A stretch of DNA of 64,000 bases from Nocardia ninae NBRC 108245 (GTDB lineage Bacteria > Actinomycetota > Actinomycetes > Mycobacteriales > Mycobacteriaceae): positions 96,171-160,170 of the forward strand of contig NZ_BJXA01000012.1 of assembly GCF_007990755.1 (NCBI RefSeq), read 5' to 3'. The notes below the pieces were generated by a model. It worked only from the letters and a program-made list of their open reading frames with translations, was not told the DNA's origin and did no database searches. The translations under genes were made by a program, and so were the position numbers. The stretch's first letter is position 1, and each line of letters opens with the position of its first letter. Positions 15,965 to 31,259 of the stretch are shown here, in pieces.

Positions 15965-16423
15965 ATGGAACGTCGGCTGACGACCGAGACGATCGTGCCC
16001 GCGACCATGCGCGATTTTCGCGAAGTGGTCGAGAATCATGCTCGCTATTGGGGCGGACGTGACCTGCGGTCCCTTCACCTCGCTGCCCTGGTGCACGAGT
16101 TCCCGAAAACCAGCTTGGTGGCAGTGGCCGATGCCGAAATCCGGGGCTATGTCTTCGGATTCGTCACTCCGCACCGTGTGGCCTACGTACATCTGATCGC
16201 CACACGGGACGACATGCGAGGCGCTGGGCTCGGCCGTCGCCTATACGATGCATTCGTTATGGCGGCACGGGCGCAGGGTGCCACGCAAATCAAGGCCATC
16301 ACCTCGCCGAATAACAAGGGCTCGATCGCATTTCACCAGAGCCTCGGTTTCGAGGCCCAGGTAGTCGAGGACTACCACGGGCCGGGTCTGGATCGCGTCG
16401 TTCTTACCAGGGAACTGGCCTAA
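15965..16423 (+). CDS. GNAT-family N-acetyltransferase
   Basis: 152 residues with the GNAT fold: strand-helix EIRGYVFGFV, the acetyl-CoA loop R-D-D-M-R-G-A-G-L-G-R-R-L (R/QxxGxG/A) near residue 88, and the late motif NNKGSIAFHQSLGF. Substrate (amine or protein) unknown. Starts at ATG 15965, or GTG 15962 one codon earlier; no Shine-Dalgarno sequence, and CAAGAT six bases before the GTG could be a -10 for a leaderless transcript. Confidence 0.85.
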   Translation: MERRLTTETIVPATMRDFREVVENHARYWGGRDLRSLHLAALVHEFPKTSLVAVADAEIRGYVFGFVTPHRVAYVHLIATRDDMRGAGLGRRLYDAFVMAARAQGATQIKAITSPNNKGSIAFHQSLGFEAQVVEDYHGPGLDRVVLTRELA

Positions 16424-16469
16424 TTCCGGTGACCGCCAAGGAGTCGTCCGGGAATTCGGTGGTCGGGAC

Positions 16470-16787
16470 CTACGCTTGGATTACCTCGATGCCTACCAGG
16501 GCGTTCAGTGAGTCGCAGCTGGCCCAGGACTGGTTTTGGCCGTATTGCACCGGGCCGTATTTCCAGTAGGTGAAGGGGACGGGCCAGGCGACGCAGGTGA
16601 GCTTTACCTGGTGCCAGGTGGGCAGCTCGCAATTGGCCATTCCGCCGGTGTTGAAGATGTTGTAAACGTGACAGTTGGCCTGCCATACCGGGACGTCGGC
16701 CTGGGCGACGCCGGCACCGGCGAGCACGGTGGCTGCGGCGGCGGTGGCAACGACGGCGCTGGCGGCAAGCCTTTTCGTGGATACCAT
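16470..16787 (-). CDS. Small secreted protein
   Basis: 105 residues beginning MVSTKRLAASAVVATAAAATVL with a signal peptide ending AGVAQA-DVP. The mature 75 residues are rich in Trp and Tyr and have four cysteines (ANC, NCE, TCVAW, SCDS), so two disulfides are likely. The start is fixed by caggagg 6 bases upstream. No family recognised; typical of exported nocardial hypothetical proteins. Confidence 0.75.
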   Translation of the reverse strand: MVSTKRLAASAVVATAAAATVLAGAGVAQADVPVWQANCHVYNIFNTGGMANCELPTWHQVKLTCVAWPVPFTYWKYGPVQYGQNQSWASCDSLNALVGIEVIQA

Positions 16788-17050
16788 TGCGAACCTCCTG
16801 AAATAGTTGTTGTCTGGAACACATCGCTGACAAGTCGCACTTGTTACTCGAAACGTTCCTGACGGGCGCAGCTGCTCCTTGGGAATGCCGAATGCATTTA
16901 TGTGGTCGGCGGTGCAGATCGACGGCTTGTTCGTCGTCATTGTTCGGAGCCGGCCGGACTTGCGACCGCCGTTATCAACCGCGTAGTGGGCCGTATCCGT
17001 CGGGAACGACGACGCGGCAGCAGAGAATCTGGGGTGGTGCGGGCAAGGCC

Positions 17051-17133
17051 GCTGGACAAGTGATCACGTGGAACTGATGCTGGCATCGGCCGAGAAGCCC
17101 GCTGCACCATTTCCACGTGATCACTTGTCCAGC
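17051..17133. repeat. Perfect 23-bp inverted repeat around a 37-bp core
   Basis: The arms 17051-17073 and 17111-17133 are exact reverse complements; each contains TGATCAC and CACGTG palindromes. The 37-base core has no coding frame. Of the 412-base gene-free stretch 16788-17199, this is the only structure seen besides the adjacent terminator. It may be a miniature mobile element, a very strong hairpin or a recombination site. Confidence 0.8.
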
Positions 17134-17152
17134 AATGTAATACGAAGAGGCT

Positions 17153-17182
17153 ACCCGGCCCTGGGGTAAGCGAGGGCCGGGT
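17153..17182 (-). terminator. Hairpin terminator of the PepSY gene
   Basis: ACCCGGCCCT and AGGGCCGGGT form a perfect 10-bp stem with a 10-base loop, beginning 17 bases beyond the stop of the minus-strand PepSY gene. There is no long T tract. Confidence 0.55.
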
Positions 17183-17199
17183 CTGTGAACGGGTGCGGG

Positions 17200-17505
17200 T
17201 CAGTCGTTGTCTTGGTCGATCGAGACAATCGTCCCGGTGCGCGCGTCGACCGTCACCTCGTACCCATTGCCGTCGCGGGTTTTGACGTCGACCTCCCACT
17301 TGGGGGCGCCGTCCGCGGTGTCCAACTCGACGGATTCGACGGTCGCGCCCATCAACGCCTGCCGTGCCGCGTCGAGAGCTTCCTGCTCACTCACGGGTTC
17401 CGCGGTGGCCAGTGCGCTGCCACCACCGATCAACGCGACGGTCAGCGCCGCGCCGACGGTCAGTCGGCGCAGGTCGGAGCCGATGCGGCGGTTGGTGAAC
17501 GGCAT
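17200..17505 (-). CDS. Secreted PepSY-domain protein
   Basis: 101 residues: signal peptide (LTVGAALTVALIGGGSALATA) then one PepSY domain, with SEQEALDAARQALMGATVESVEL, the WEVDVKTRDGNGYEVTVDARTG core and an acidic tail. PepSY domains act as protease inhibitors or ligand-binding modules outside the cell. Start ATG 17505 has aaggaggatc just upstream. Stand-alone gene divergent from the argC promoter region. Confidence 0.85.
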   Translation of the reverse strand: MPFTNRRIGSDLRRLTVGAALTVALIGGGSALATAEPVSEQEALDAARQALMGATVESVELDTADGAPKWEVDVKTRDGNGYEVTVDARTGTIVSIDQDND

Positions 17506-17749
17506 GATGATCCTCCTTGGTCGATAATTCCGGTGGCGCGGCGGTACCCGCCTGCGCCCTTCGCGTGGGAACTACCACCGAATCCGCGCGGTATGCCTGC
17601 TGATCAAGATCGCCTCGTGTGGCATCCGAGCCCCCCGGCGCGACCGCCGCCCGGCCAGCGTTTGCACCCCGCCGAGCCGGGTACCAACCCTGCGAAACCT
17701 CTGACTCTTCCAGCAGGATCCAGGCAAGAGGGGACCAGCTGGTGAATGA

Positions 17750-20069
<2,320 letters not shown>

Positions 20070-20073
<4 letters not shown>

Positions 20074-20998
20074 CAAGCCAACTCCGCCACGAGCTTTCGG
20101 CGCTGGACAAGGCGCACATCCTGGCCGACGCGCTGCCCTGGCTGCAGAAGTTCCGGGACAAGATCGTGGTGGTGAAGTTCGGCGGCAACGCCATGGTCGA
20201 CCCGGAACTCGAGCGGGCGTTCGCCGCCGACATGGCGTTCCTGCGCACCGTCGGCGTGCACCCGGTGGTGGTGCACGGCGGCGGCCCGCAGATCAGCGCG
20301 ATGCTGAAGAAGCTCGGCCTGGAGGGCGAGTTCCGCGGCGGCTTCCGGGTGACCACGCCGGAGGTGATGGACGTGGTGCGGATGGTGTTGTTCGGGCAGG
20401 TCGGTCGCGAACTGGTCGGCTTGATCAACGCGCACGGCCCGTACGCCGTCGGCATCTCCGGTGAGGACGCGCAACTGTTCACCGCGACTCGCCGCACCGT
20501 CGAGGTCGACGGCGAGCCCACCGACATCGGGCTGGTCGGCGACGTCACCTCGGTGAATCCGGATGCGGTGCTCGACCTGATCTACGCGGGCCGCATCCCG
20601 GTGGTGTCCACCATCGCGCCGGACGCGGACGGGGTGGTGCACAACATCAACGCCGACACCGCCGCCGCCGCGCTCGCCGAGGGCATCGGCGCCGAGAAAC
20701 TGGTGGTGCTGACCGACGTCGAAGGCCTCTACACCGACTGGCCGGACCGGTCCTCGCTGATCACCCGCATCGATACGGCGGCGCTCGCGGAGTTGCTGCC
20801 TCGCCTGGATGCGGGCATGGTGCCGAAGATGGAAGCCTGCCTGCGCGCCGTGCAGGGCGGGGTGCCGACGGCGCACGTGATCGACGGTCGCGTGCCGCAC
20901 GCCGTGCTGCTGGAACTGTTCACCGGAGAAGGAATCGGAACGATGGTGACGCCCGACTCGTCCTCGAACGGGGCGGGCTCGCCGGACGGAACGAGAAA

Positions 20999-21002
<4 letters not shown>
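20070..21002 (+). CDS. argB: Acetylglutamate kinase
   Basis: 310 residues; phosphorylates N-acetylglutamate, usually the feedback-controlled step. Amino-acid-kinase fold: VVKFGGNAM at the N-terminus, [31 protein letters not shown] and [14 protein letters not shown]. Length and the N-terminal helix ahead of the kinase domain fit the arginine-sensitive hexameric type (family knowledge). ATG 20070 overlaps the argJ stop (ATGA). Last codons overlap the argD start. Confidence 0.97.
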
Positions 21003-23386
<2,384 letters not shown>

Positions 23387-23390
<4 letters not shown>

Positions 23391-23902
23391 GCGTCGCACA
23401 TCCGGAGCAGGGCAAGGCCGGACCAGAAATCGCGCGCACTCGTGCCGGGCGCCAGTCGCGCATTGTCGAACTGCTGACCGCACATGCGGTGCGCAGCCAG
23501 ACCGAACTGGCGGCGTTGCTGGCCGCCGAAGGCATCGAGACCACGCAGGCAACGCTCTCGCGTGACCTCGACGAACTCGGGGCGGTGAAGCTGCGCGCCG
23601 CCGACGGTGGCGCCGGCGTCTACGTGGTTCCCGAGGACGGCAATCCCATCCGTGGCGTCATCGGCGGCACCGATCGTCTCGCGAAGCTCCTCGGCGACCT
23701 GCTGGTCTCCACCGATCACAGCGGCAATATCGCGGTCCTGCGCACCCCGCCCGGTGCCGCGCACTACCTGGCGAGCGCACTGGACCGCGCCGCGCTGCCT
23801 TATATCGTCGGCACCATCGCAGGCGACGACACCATCGCCGTCATCGCCCGCGAGCCGCTGACCGGCGCCGAACTGGCCGCGAAGATCGAGGAGATCGCCT
23901 GA
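23387..23902 (+). CDS. argR: Arginine repressor
   Basis: 171 residues; hexameric, arginine-dependent repressor of arg genes. N-terminal winged helix ([37 protein letters not shown], the SR.. contact helix) and C-terminal oligomerisation/arginine domain ([18 protein letters not shown]...[13 protein letters not shown]). It probably binds the two ARG boxes upstream of argC and argG, so argR is itself in the unit it represses. GTG 23387 lies in the last repeat copy. Confidence 0.96.
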
Positions 23903-23908
23903 CGTAGG

Positions 23909-24073
23909 TCAGGAGAACGGGTATTGCCCGCCGCCACCACGCGGTGTGCGATTGTCCGGCGTTGCCACGTCGATGATGTCCTGAATGAGGTCGACGACCG
24001 CGCGGCCGACGTCCAGGACACCGTGGCCGAGGGTGCTGAACTCTCCCGCGACGAGGTGTAGCAGTGCGTTCAT
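23909..24073 (-). CDS. Small hypothetical protein
   Basis: 54 residues from ATG 24073, which has aagga about 9 bases upstream; a longer frame to 24142 lacks one. Sequence is amphipathic (MNALLHLVAGEFSTLGHGVLDVGRAVVDLI...) with a Gly/Pro-rich tail. No family recognised. It lies convergent with argR between the two arg units. Confidence 0.5.
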   Translation of the reverse strand: MNALLHLVAGEFSTLGHGVLDVGRAVVDLIQDIIDVATPDNRTPRGGGGQYPFS

Positions 24074-24227
24074 GACGTCCGTCCTTACTACCCGCCCGAC
24101 GATTCCGTTTCCAGGGTCGCACACCGGAGAACGGCACGCCAAGGACGTGATTCGCTTGATGGGCAGTGACTTTCGCGAACGATCCGGGGCTGCGGGAGCG
24201 TTTCCCGGACCCCCGTTGTGAATGGGC

Positions 24228-24249
24228 TTGCATCATCGTGCATAATCAT
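24228..24249 (+). promoter_or_regulatory. ARG box and promoter of argG
   Basis: TTGCATCATCGTGCATAATC followed by AT differs from the argC box at only two central positions, and the match extends upstream to TGAATG. The CATAAT here (24241-24246) would give a transcript with a leader of about 75 bases before argG, unlike the leaderless argC. Confidence 0.8.
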
Positions 24250-24330
24250 TTGCAGGACGTGCGGGCCGCTGTGGCGGGAAGCCGGTCCGTACTTCGAACA
24301 CAAGCATCGAAACCGAGGAGCACACAGACC

Positions 24331-25533
24331 ATGTCCGAACGCGTCGTACTCGCCTACTCAGGTGGGCTGGACACCTCCGTGGCGATCAGCTGGATCGCCA
24401 AGGAGACCGGCTCCGAGGTGGTGGCCGTGGCCATCGACCTCGGCCAGGGCGGCGAGGACATGAACGTGGTGCGCCAGCGAGCGCTGGACTGCGGCGCGGT
24501 CGAGGCCATCGTGGTGGACGCGCGCGACGAGTTCGCCAACGACTACTGCCTGCCGACCATCCAGGCCAACGCCATGTACATGGGCCGCTACCCGCTGGTC
24601 TCCGCGATCAGCAGGCCGCTCATCGTCAAGCACCTCGTCGAGGCGGCCAAGTTCCACGGCGCGAGCACCGTCGCGCACGGCTGCACCGGCAAGGGCAACG
24701 ACCAGGTGCGTTTCGAGGTCGGCATCGGTGCGCTCGCGCCGGACCTGAACGTCATCGCCCCGGTCCGGGACTACGCGTGGACCCGGGAGAAGGCCATCGC
24801 CTTCGCCGAGGAGAACGCGCTGCCGATCAACGTCACCAAGAAGTCCCCGTTCTCCATCGACCAGAACGTGTGGGGCCGCGCGGTGGAAACCGGCTTCCTC
24901 GAGGACCTCTGGAACGCGCCGACCAAGGACGTCTACGACTACACCGCCGACGCGACGGTCAACTTCGAGGCCCCCGACGAGCTCATCATCACCTTCGAGA
25001 AGGGTGTCCCGGTCGCCATCGACGGCCGCCAGGTGAGCGTGCTGGAAGCCATCGTCGAGCTGAACCACCGCGCCGGACGGCAGGGCGTCGGCCGCCTCGA
25101 CATGGTCGAGGACCGGCTCGTCGGCATCAAGAGCCGCGAGATCTACGAGGCGCCCGGCGCCATCGCGCTGATCACCGCGCACCAGGAGCTCGAGGCCGTC
25201 ACCGTCGAGCGCGAGCTCGGCCGGTACAAGCGACAGGTCGAGCAGCGCTGGGGCGAGCTGGTCTACGACGGCCTGTGGTACTCCCCGCTCAAGCGCGCGC
25301 TGGACGCGTTCGTCGGCGAAACCCAGGAGCACGTCTCCGGCGACATCCGGATGGTGCTGCACGGCGGCAACGCGGTCGTCAACGGCCGCCGCTCCGAGCA
25401 GTCCCTCTACGACTTCAACCTCGCCACCTACGACGAGGGCGACACCTTCGACCAGTCGCTGGCCAAGGGTTTCGTGCAGATCCACGGGCTGTCCTCGAAG
25501 GTCGCGGCGCGTCGGGATCTGAACCAGAAGTAA
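24331..25533 (+). CDS. argG: Argininosuccinate synthase
   Basis: 400 residues; ATP-dependent condensation of citrulline and aspartate. N-terminal PP-loop [14 protein letters not shown], then [14 protein letters not shown] and [18 protein letters not shown] are family signatures. ATG 24331 follows gaggag by 10 bases. Separated from argR by its own ARG box, so it starts the second ArgR-controlled unit with argH. Confidence 0.97.
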   Translation: MSERVVLAYSGGLDTSVAISWIAKETGSEVVAVAIDLGQGGEDMNVVRQRALDCGAVEAIVVDARDEFANDYCLPTIQANAMYMGRYPLVSAISRPLIVKHLVEAAKFHGASTVAHGCTGKGNDQVRFEVGIGALAPDLNVIAPVRDYAWTREKAIAFAEENALPINVTKKSPFSIDQNVWGRAVETGFLEDLWNAPTKDVYDYTADATVNFEAPDELIITFEKGVPVAIDGRQVSVLEAIVELNHRAGRQGVGRLDMVEDRLVGIKSREIYEAPGAIALITAHQELEAVTVERELGRYKRQVEQRWGELVYDGLWYSPLKRALDAFVGETQEHVSGDIRMVLHGGNAVVNGRRSEQSLYDFNLATYDEGDTFDQSLAKGFVQIHGLSSKVAARRDLNQK

Positions 25534-27099
<1,566 letters not shown>

Positions 27100-27101
27100 G
27101 C

Positions 27102-27162
27102 CTCGGCGAGTGGCACATGGTGGTGGCAAACGCCGAGTAGGCCTCGCGATGGTGTGCCACTC
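27102..27162. terminator. Nested inverted repeats between convergent genes
   Basis: GAGTGGCACA (27108-27117) pairs with TGTGCCACTC (27153-27162), and inside lie CTCGGCG and CGCCGAG. The outer arm reaches the stop of the minus-strand gene. This is a candidate bidirectional terminator for argH and that gene. Confidence 0.45.
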
Positions 27163-27817
27163 ACGGGGGAAGTAGTTCCGCAACGTGGAGTAGGGGAGCG
27201 GCCAGGGCGGGGATTGCCTTGGGATGCCGTAGCTGACCTTTGTGATAGGTGAGCAGGTCTTGTCCGGCGAGGCTCCAGTGCGGGACCGCGTTGTAGAGGT
27301 GCGCGGTGATCAGTTGAGGGCCGATCAGCCTGCGGGCATAGTGCGGGTCGGGTGCGACGACGCGGTAGCGGTAGTCGAACGTCGGATTGCCGGTGGCGGT
27401 CGGTTTATCGCCGAACAGGCTGCGGCCTAATTGGGAGAGCGAGCCCCGCGACAGCACACTGACCGGCAGGTGCGGCTGCGCCAGCCGCACGATAATGACG
27501 ATGTAGTGGTGCGTCGTCGAACTACCGTCCGACGACGACGTCTCGTGCTTGTAGTCCGCCACGGTCACCCACCGGCCGCCGAGGTGCCCGGTCATCATCA
27601 CGCCGAGGCCGCGCGGATTTCGGCCGGGTAGCCGCGACGTCCACTCCGCGCGGGCACGCTCGGTATACGACCACCCGTGCGCCCGCGACCATTCCCACAG
27701 CTGAGTTTTGCGCGCCCGCTCGGCACGCATCGACCGCTGGACCGCGACAACGAGCAACACGATCAACGCGACAACCACCGACGCCCCCGCCGCGCCGACG
27801 AGCATCACCACATCCAT
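27161..27817 (-). CDS. Single-span membrane protein of unknown function
   Basis: 218 residues. One transmembrane segment at the very start (VVMLVGAAGASVVVALIVLLVVAV), then a basic stretch (RSMRAERARK) and a soluble domain with WEWSRAHGWSY, GRWVTVADYKHETSSSDG and a HHYIVIIVRL strand. This resembles actinobacterial DUF3137-like membrane proteins, a weak match. ATG 27817 follows gagga by 5 bases. Positive-inside places the domain in the cytoplasm. Confidence 0.7.
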   Translation of the reverse strand: MDVVMLVGAAGASVVVALIVLLVVAVQRSMRAERARKTQLWEWSRAHGWSYTERARAEWTSRLPGRNPRGLGVMMTGHLGGRWVTVADYKHETSSSDGSSTTHHYIVIIVRLAQPHLPVSVLSRGSLSQLGRSLFGDKPTATGNPTFDYRYRVVAPDPHYARRLIGPQLITAHLYNAVPHWSLAGQDLLTYHKGQLRHPKAIPALAAPLLHVAELLPP

Positions 27818-27940
27818 CCCGATCCTCAGTTCCTCGTCGCCGGACGCCGCCGCGCCGCACCCGCGCCGAGTTCCCCCCGGCCACCGCACCACCCACGGCG
27901 CGCTGCCCCGTCATTCTCCGGCACTCGTTACGCTGCCGCC

Positions 27941-28264
27941 ATGACCCTGCTGTTTCTCGCCATTGCCATCGCGTCCGAGGTGACCGCAACCGTTTCCCTG
28001 AAACTCTCCGACGGATTCAGCAAGGTCATTCCGTCGATCATCGTCGTCATCGGCTACGCCAGCGCCTTCTGGTTCCTCTCCCAAGCCCTAAAGCGCGGCA
28101 TGCAGATCGGCGTCGCCTACGGCATCTGGTCCGCCGTCGGCGTAGCCGCCATCGCCATCATCGGCGTCCTCTTCCTGGACGAGCGCCTGACCCTCATCCA
28201 AGTAGGCGGCATCGCCCTGGTGATCATCGGCGTACTCGCCCTGGAACTCGGCGGCGCACACTGA
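27941..28264 (+). CDS. Small multidrug resistance (SMR) family transporter
   Basis: 107 residues, four transmembrane helices, with the essential membrane-embedded Glu in LFLAIAIASEVTATVSLK (position about 13) and the SMR signature in helix 3 (GVAYGIWSAVGVAAIAIIG). EmrE-type proteins export cationic drugs or guanidinium using the proton gradient. Stand-alone gene, so a homodimer is likely. Which subtype (Qac/EmrE or Gdx) is not decided. Confidence 0.92.
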   Translation: MTLLFLAIAIASEVTATVSLKLSDGFSKVIPSIIVVIGYASAFWFLSQALKRGMQIGVAYGIWSAVGVAAIAIIGVLFLDERLTLIQVGGIALVIIGVLALELGGAH

Positions 28265-28347
28265 GACGGCTGCGCCGAGTTCGACGTTCTACGACGCGCA
28301 CTGAGTGGGTGTGCCGAGCACGACGCTCGACACAGCCGCACATCGTT

Positions 28348-28908
28348 CTATCGACGGAACTTACTGGTATCCAGGTCGAAATCGAGCGGGGCGGGCAACG
28401 TCAACGGGGCACCGAACTGTGCCGTGGCAGTGTGTAGATACTTGCCGTCCGCCGGCTCCCAATAGACCGTGACTTCTGCCCGGTGGCGATCGACCAGTAG
28501 ATAGGTTGGGATCGACGCCTGAGCGTAGGCATCGCGTTTCTCGAAGCGGTCTACGTCCGCGTCCCGGTCCCGGCCCGAGGTTATCTCGACCACCATTACG
28601 ACACCGGCCGGATCGGCCCAGGAGGGCTGGTCCTCGAGGTAGTCGAGCGTCGCGACGGCGCCATCGACGCGCGCTCGCCCCTCGCGGTAGGCGGGGATCT
28701 TCAACCCGCGCTCGTGAAACAGGTGGAGGTTTGGATGGTGAGATTGAATCTGGACACCGATACGCACCGCGTAGGCGTCGTGTTGGCCATCGGGCGCCGG
28801 AACCACGTAGATCCTTCCATTGATCAGCTCGACGTCGACTTCCTCGGACGATGCGCGCTCCAGCACCTCGAACTCCGCGAGGGTCACATCGGCGTCCATG
28901 CTGCTCAT
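28348..28908 (-). CDS. Uma2-family (DUF820) putative endonuclease
   Basis: 186 residues. The PD-(D/E)xK nuclease-like core shows VDGAVATL (Asp), VVMVVEITS (Glu) and FEKRDAYAQASIPTYLLVDR (Lys), the usual Uma2 order. These proteins are abundant in actinobacteria and cyanobacteria; their biological role is not established. ATG 28908 (MSSMD...) is taken because ggggat precedes it. Confidence 0.85.
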   Translation of the reverse strand: MSSMDADVTLAEFEVLERASSEEVDVELINGRIYVVPAPDGQHDAYAVRIGVQIQSHHPNLHLFHERGLKIPAYREGRARVDGAVATLDYLEDQPSWADPAGVVMVVEITSGRDRDADVDRFEKRDAYAQASIPTYLLVDRHRAEVTVYWEPADGKYLHTATAQFGAPLTLPAPLDFDLDTSKFRR

Positions 28909-29279
28909 ATCCCCAGGATAACTAGGTGGCGCGAGTTCGGTCCGCTGGTCGTCCAACAGCAGGTGTCGCGCTGCGGTCGGCGGGCTCATGTGGAGACCGG
29001 GTTCGATCGCGGGCTGCTACGTTCCACTCTGCAACTCCTTCTACTCGACGACGGGATCGTTGTGCATTTCCTTTGACGTGCGACGCAGCTCAATGGTTCC
29101 CGCAAAACTCCGCGACTTTCAGTGCTGAAACTGGGTGCTGGCGATCCACTACTCGCCGAGCCGCCGCCGAGGGCGTTCAGTGCATTGTTTTCTCACCCTA
29201 AATACCCGGATTCCGTTGCGCCTCCCGCATTTTGCCGAATACGTCCCATGAGACCTCAGCCCGAACGTAGCATCGGGCG
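28909..29279. other. 371-bp gene-free stretch upstream of the ABC operon
   Basis: No convincing coding frame on either strand. Base composition is less GC-rich than the genes around it. The only element recognised is TAGCAT at its right end (29268-29273), a possible -10 six bases before a 15-codon ORF. Confidence 0.5.
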
Positions 29280-29327
29280 ATGGATTGGACGTTTGCTCAG
29301 CTGTGCGTGCACGGATGTGGCCGATGA
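29280..29327 (+). CDS. Candidate 15-residue leader peptide of the ABC operon
   Basis: ATG 29280 lies exactly 6 bases after TAGCAT, so a leaderless transcript would begin with this codon. The peptide MDWTFAQLCVHGCGR contains two cysteines and ends at a TGA overlapping the ABC ATPase ATG. It may act as a translational leader or coupling peptide. Unproven; short ORFs ending in ATGA are frequent at high GC. Confidence 0.35.
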   Translation: MDWTFAQLCVHGCGR

Positions 29328-30130
29328 CCTCGGACGATGCCGCGAAACAGGCCGAACCGGCCGGCGAATCCGCCGTCGCGTTGCGGGCCGAGGGACTGGT
29401 GAAGCGCTACGGCGGGGTGGAGGCGTTGCGCGGCGCGAACTTTCAGGTGAGCGCAGGCGAAGTGGTCGCCTTGATCGGCGACAACGGTGCGGGTAAATCG
29501 ACTCTGGTGAAATGCCTTTCGGGCGCCGAGCAGCCGGATTCCGGGCGGATTTTGCTGGACGGCAAGCAGGTGGTGCTGAATACGCCCACGGCGGCACGCA
29601 AACTCGGCGTGGAGACGGTGTATCAGGACCTCGCGGTGGCCCCCGACCTCGACCCGGCGGCGAACCTCTTCCTCGGCCGCGAGCTGGTGCGCAAGGGCTT
29701 GGCGGGCAAGCTCGGCATGCTGGATCGCACCGCGATGAGAGCCCAAGCGGTCGAACACTTTCGGCGCCTGGGCGTCACTCTGCAGAGCGCGGACGTGCCG
29801 ATCGGCTCGCTGTCGGGCGGACAGCGGCAGAGCGTCGCGGTGGCCAGGGCGGTGATGTGGGCGAGCAAGGTGGTGTTCATGGATGAGCCGACCGCCGCGC
29901 TCGGCGTGGTGCAGCGCGAGCGGGTGCTCGAAGTGATCCGCCGGGTCCGCGACGAGGGCATCGCGGTGGTGCTGATCAGCCACAACATGCCGGAGGTGCT
30001 GGCCGTCGCTGACCGCATCGAGGTGCTGCGGCTCGGACGGCGGGTGGCTCGGTTCACCGCGGCCGAGGCCACCCTCGAACAGTTGGTCGGCGCGATGACC
30101 GGCGCGCTGTCACAGGAGGGTGCGGCATGA
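29324..30130 (+). CDS. Sugar-type ABC importer, ATP-binding subunit
   Basis: 268 residues. Walker A GDNGAGKSTLVKCLSG, signature LSGGQRQSVAVARA, Walker B VVFMDEPTAALG and switch His in LISHNMP. It is a single-domain ATPase of the CUT2 type (FrcA-like), whereas RbsA/MglA carry two domains; a homodimer would serve the transporter. The phrase DEPTAALGV is typical of carbohydrate importers. ATG 29324 is favoured by overlap with the upstream mini-ORF. Confidence 0.9.
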   Translation: MTSDDAAKQAEPAGESAVALRAEGLVKRYGGVEALRGANFQVSAGEVVALIGDNGAGKSTLVKCLSGAEQPDSGRILLDGKQVVLNTPTAARKLGVETVYQDLAVAPDLDPAANLFLGRELVRKGLAGKLGMLDRTAMRAQAVEHFRRLGVTLQSADVPIGSLSGGQRQSVAVARAVMWASKVVFMDEPTAALGVVQRERVLEVIRRVRDEGIAVVLISHNMPEVLAVADRIEVLRLGRRVARFTAAEATLEQLVGAMTGALSQEGAA

Positions 30131-30177
30131 GCACGCCAGCAATGCCGGAGCAGAGCGTCAGCGAGGTGCGGGCATGA
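30127..30177 (+). CDS. Candidate 16-residue coupling ORF between ABC ATPase and permease
   Basis: ATG 30127 overlaps the ATPase stop and the TGA overlaps the permease ATG 30174, so ribosomes could pass through without a gap. Product would be MSTPAMPEQSVSEVRA. Its role may be purely coupling; chance is possible. Confidence 0.3.
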   Translation: MSTPAMPEQSVSEVRA

Positions 30178-31217
30178 CCGAGGTCAAAACTGTCGACGGC
30201 AACGGCGGCCCCGAGTTGCCCGAACGCACTGTCCTGCAACGACTCCTCGGCGCGAGCACGGTCTGGATCGGCGTGGTGCTGGTTGCGCTGTGCATCGTGT
30301 TCAGCGTCCTGCGGCCCGATGCGTTCCCCACCCGCTTCACCTTTCAGACGCTGCTGATCGAAACATCGGTGCTGCTGGTGCTTTCGGTGGGCATGACGTT
30401 CGTGATCATCACCTCGGGCATCGACCTGTCCGTCGGCATGGTGCTGATCTTCGCCGGCGTGATCGGCGCCAAATCAATGGAGGCGCTGAGCCCGGACCAG
30501 GATGCGACCGGCGCGGGCTGGGGCATCATCGGCATCGGTTTCCTGCTTTCCGTTGTAGGCGGCGGTATTTGGGGCCTCATCAACGGATTACTGGTGGCCA
30601 AGGCCAAGATTCCGCCACTGATCGTCACGCTCGGTTCGTTCGGCGCCGCCCTCGGCGCGGCCCAGCTGATCACCGGCGGCGTCGACACTCGGACGGTGCC
30701 CGAAAAGCTGCGTAACACATTGGGTTTCGGCACCACCTTCGGCGGCATCCCCAACCTGGTGCTGGTCGCCACCGTGGTCACCGTGGTCGCCGCGTGGGTG
30801 CTGCACACCACCCGTTTCGGCCGCTACACCTACGCCATCGGCTCCAACGAGGAGGCCGCCCGGCGGTCCGGCATCGCGGTCACCCGGCATCTCGTGCTGG
30901 TGTATCTGCTCACCGGCGTGCTCGCGGGCCTGGCGGGTTTCATGAACCTGGCCTACTTCGGCACCACCACCATCGGCGGGCACACCACCGACAACCTGGA
31001 TGCCATCGCGGGCGTAGTGATCGGCGGCACCAGCCTTTTCGGTGGCGTCGGCTCGATCGTCGGCACCGTGATCGGCGTGTTCATTCCGTCGGTGCTGAAG
31101 AAGGGGTTCGTCATCGCGCAGGTGCCGGTGTTCTGGCAGCCGATCGCGGTGAGTGTGGTGCTCGTCGCGGCGGTCTGGTTCGACCAGCTCCGCCGCCGGG
31201 CCCGCGATCGGAAATAG
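30174..31217 (+). CDS. Sugar-type ABC importer, permease subunit (RbsC-like)
   Basis: 347 residues with about ten transmembrane helices. The family signature GIDLSVG follows VGMTFVIITS, and the later GSNEEAARRSGIAV is the cytoplasmic coupling helix (EAA-like loop) of CUT2 permeases. Partner of the upstream ATPase and downstream binding protein. One permease gene, so a homodimer is expected. Confidence 0.92.
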   Translation: MTEVKTVDGNGGPELPERTVLQRLLGASTVWIGVVLVALCIVFSVLRPDAFPTRFTFQTLLIETSVLLVLSVGMTFVIITSGIDLSVGMVLIFAGVIGAKSMEALSPDQDATGAGWGIIGIGFLLSVVGGGIWGLINGLLVAKAKIPPLIVTLGSFGAALGAAQLITGGVDTRTVPEKLRNTLGFGTTFGGIPNLVLVATVVTVVAAWVLHTTRFGRYTYAIGSNEEAARRSGIAVTRHLVLVYLLTGVLAGLAGFMNLAYFGTTTIGGHTTDNLDAIAGVVIGGTSLFGGVGSIVGTVIGVFIPSVLKKGFVIAQVPVFWQPIAVSVVLVAAVWFDQLRRRARDRK

Positions 31218-31226
31218 GAGTCGACA

Positions 31227-31259
31227 GTGACAAACAAGATGGCGGAGGTAGCCGAATGA
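31227..31259 (+). CDS. Candidate 10-residue coupling ORF before the binding protein
   Basis: GTG 31227 has aggag 6 bases upstream and encodes MTNKMAEVAE; its TGA overlaps the binding-protein ATG 31256. This is the third mini-ORF in the operon with the same arrangement. Confidence 0.3.
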   Translation: MTNKMAEVAE

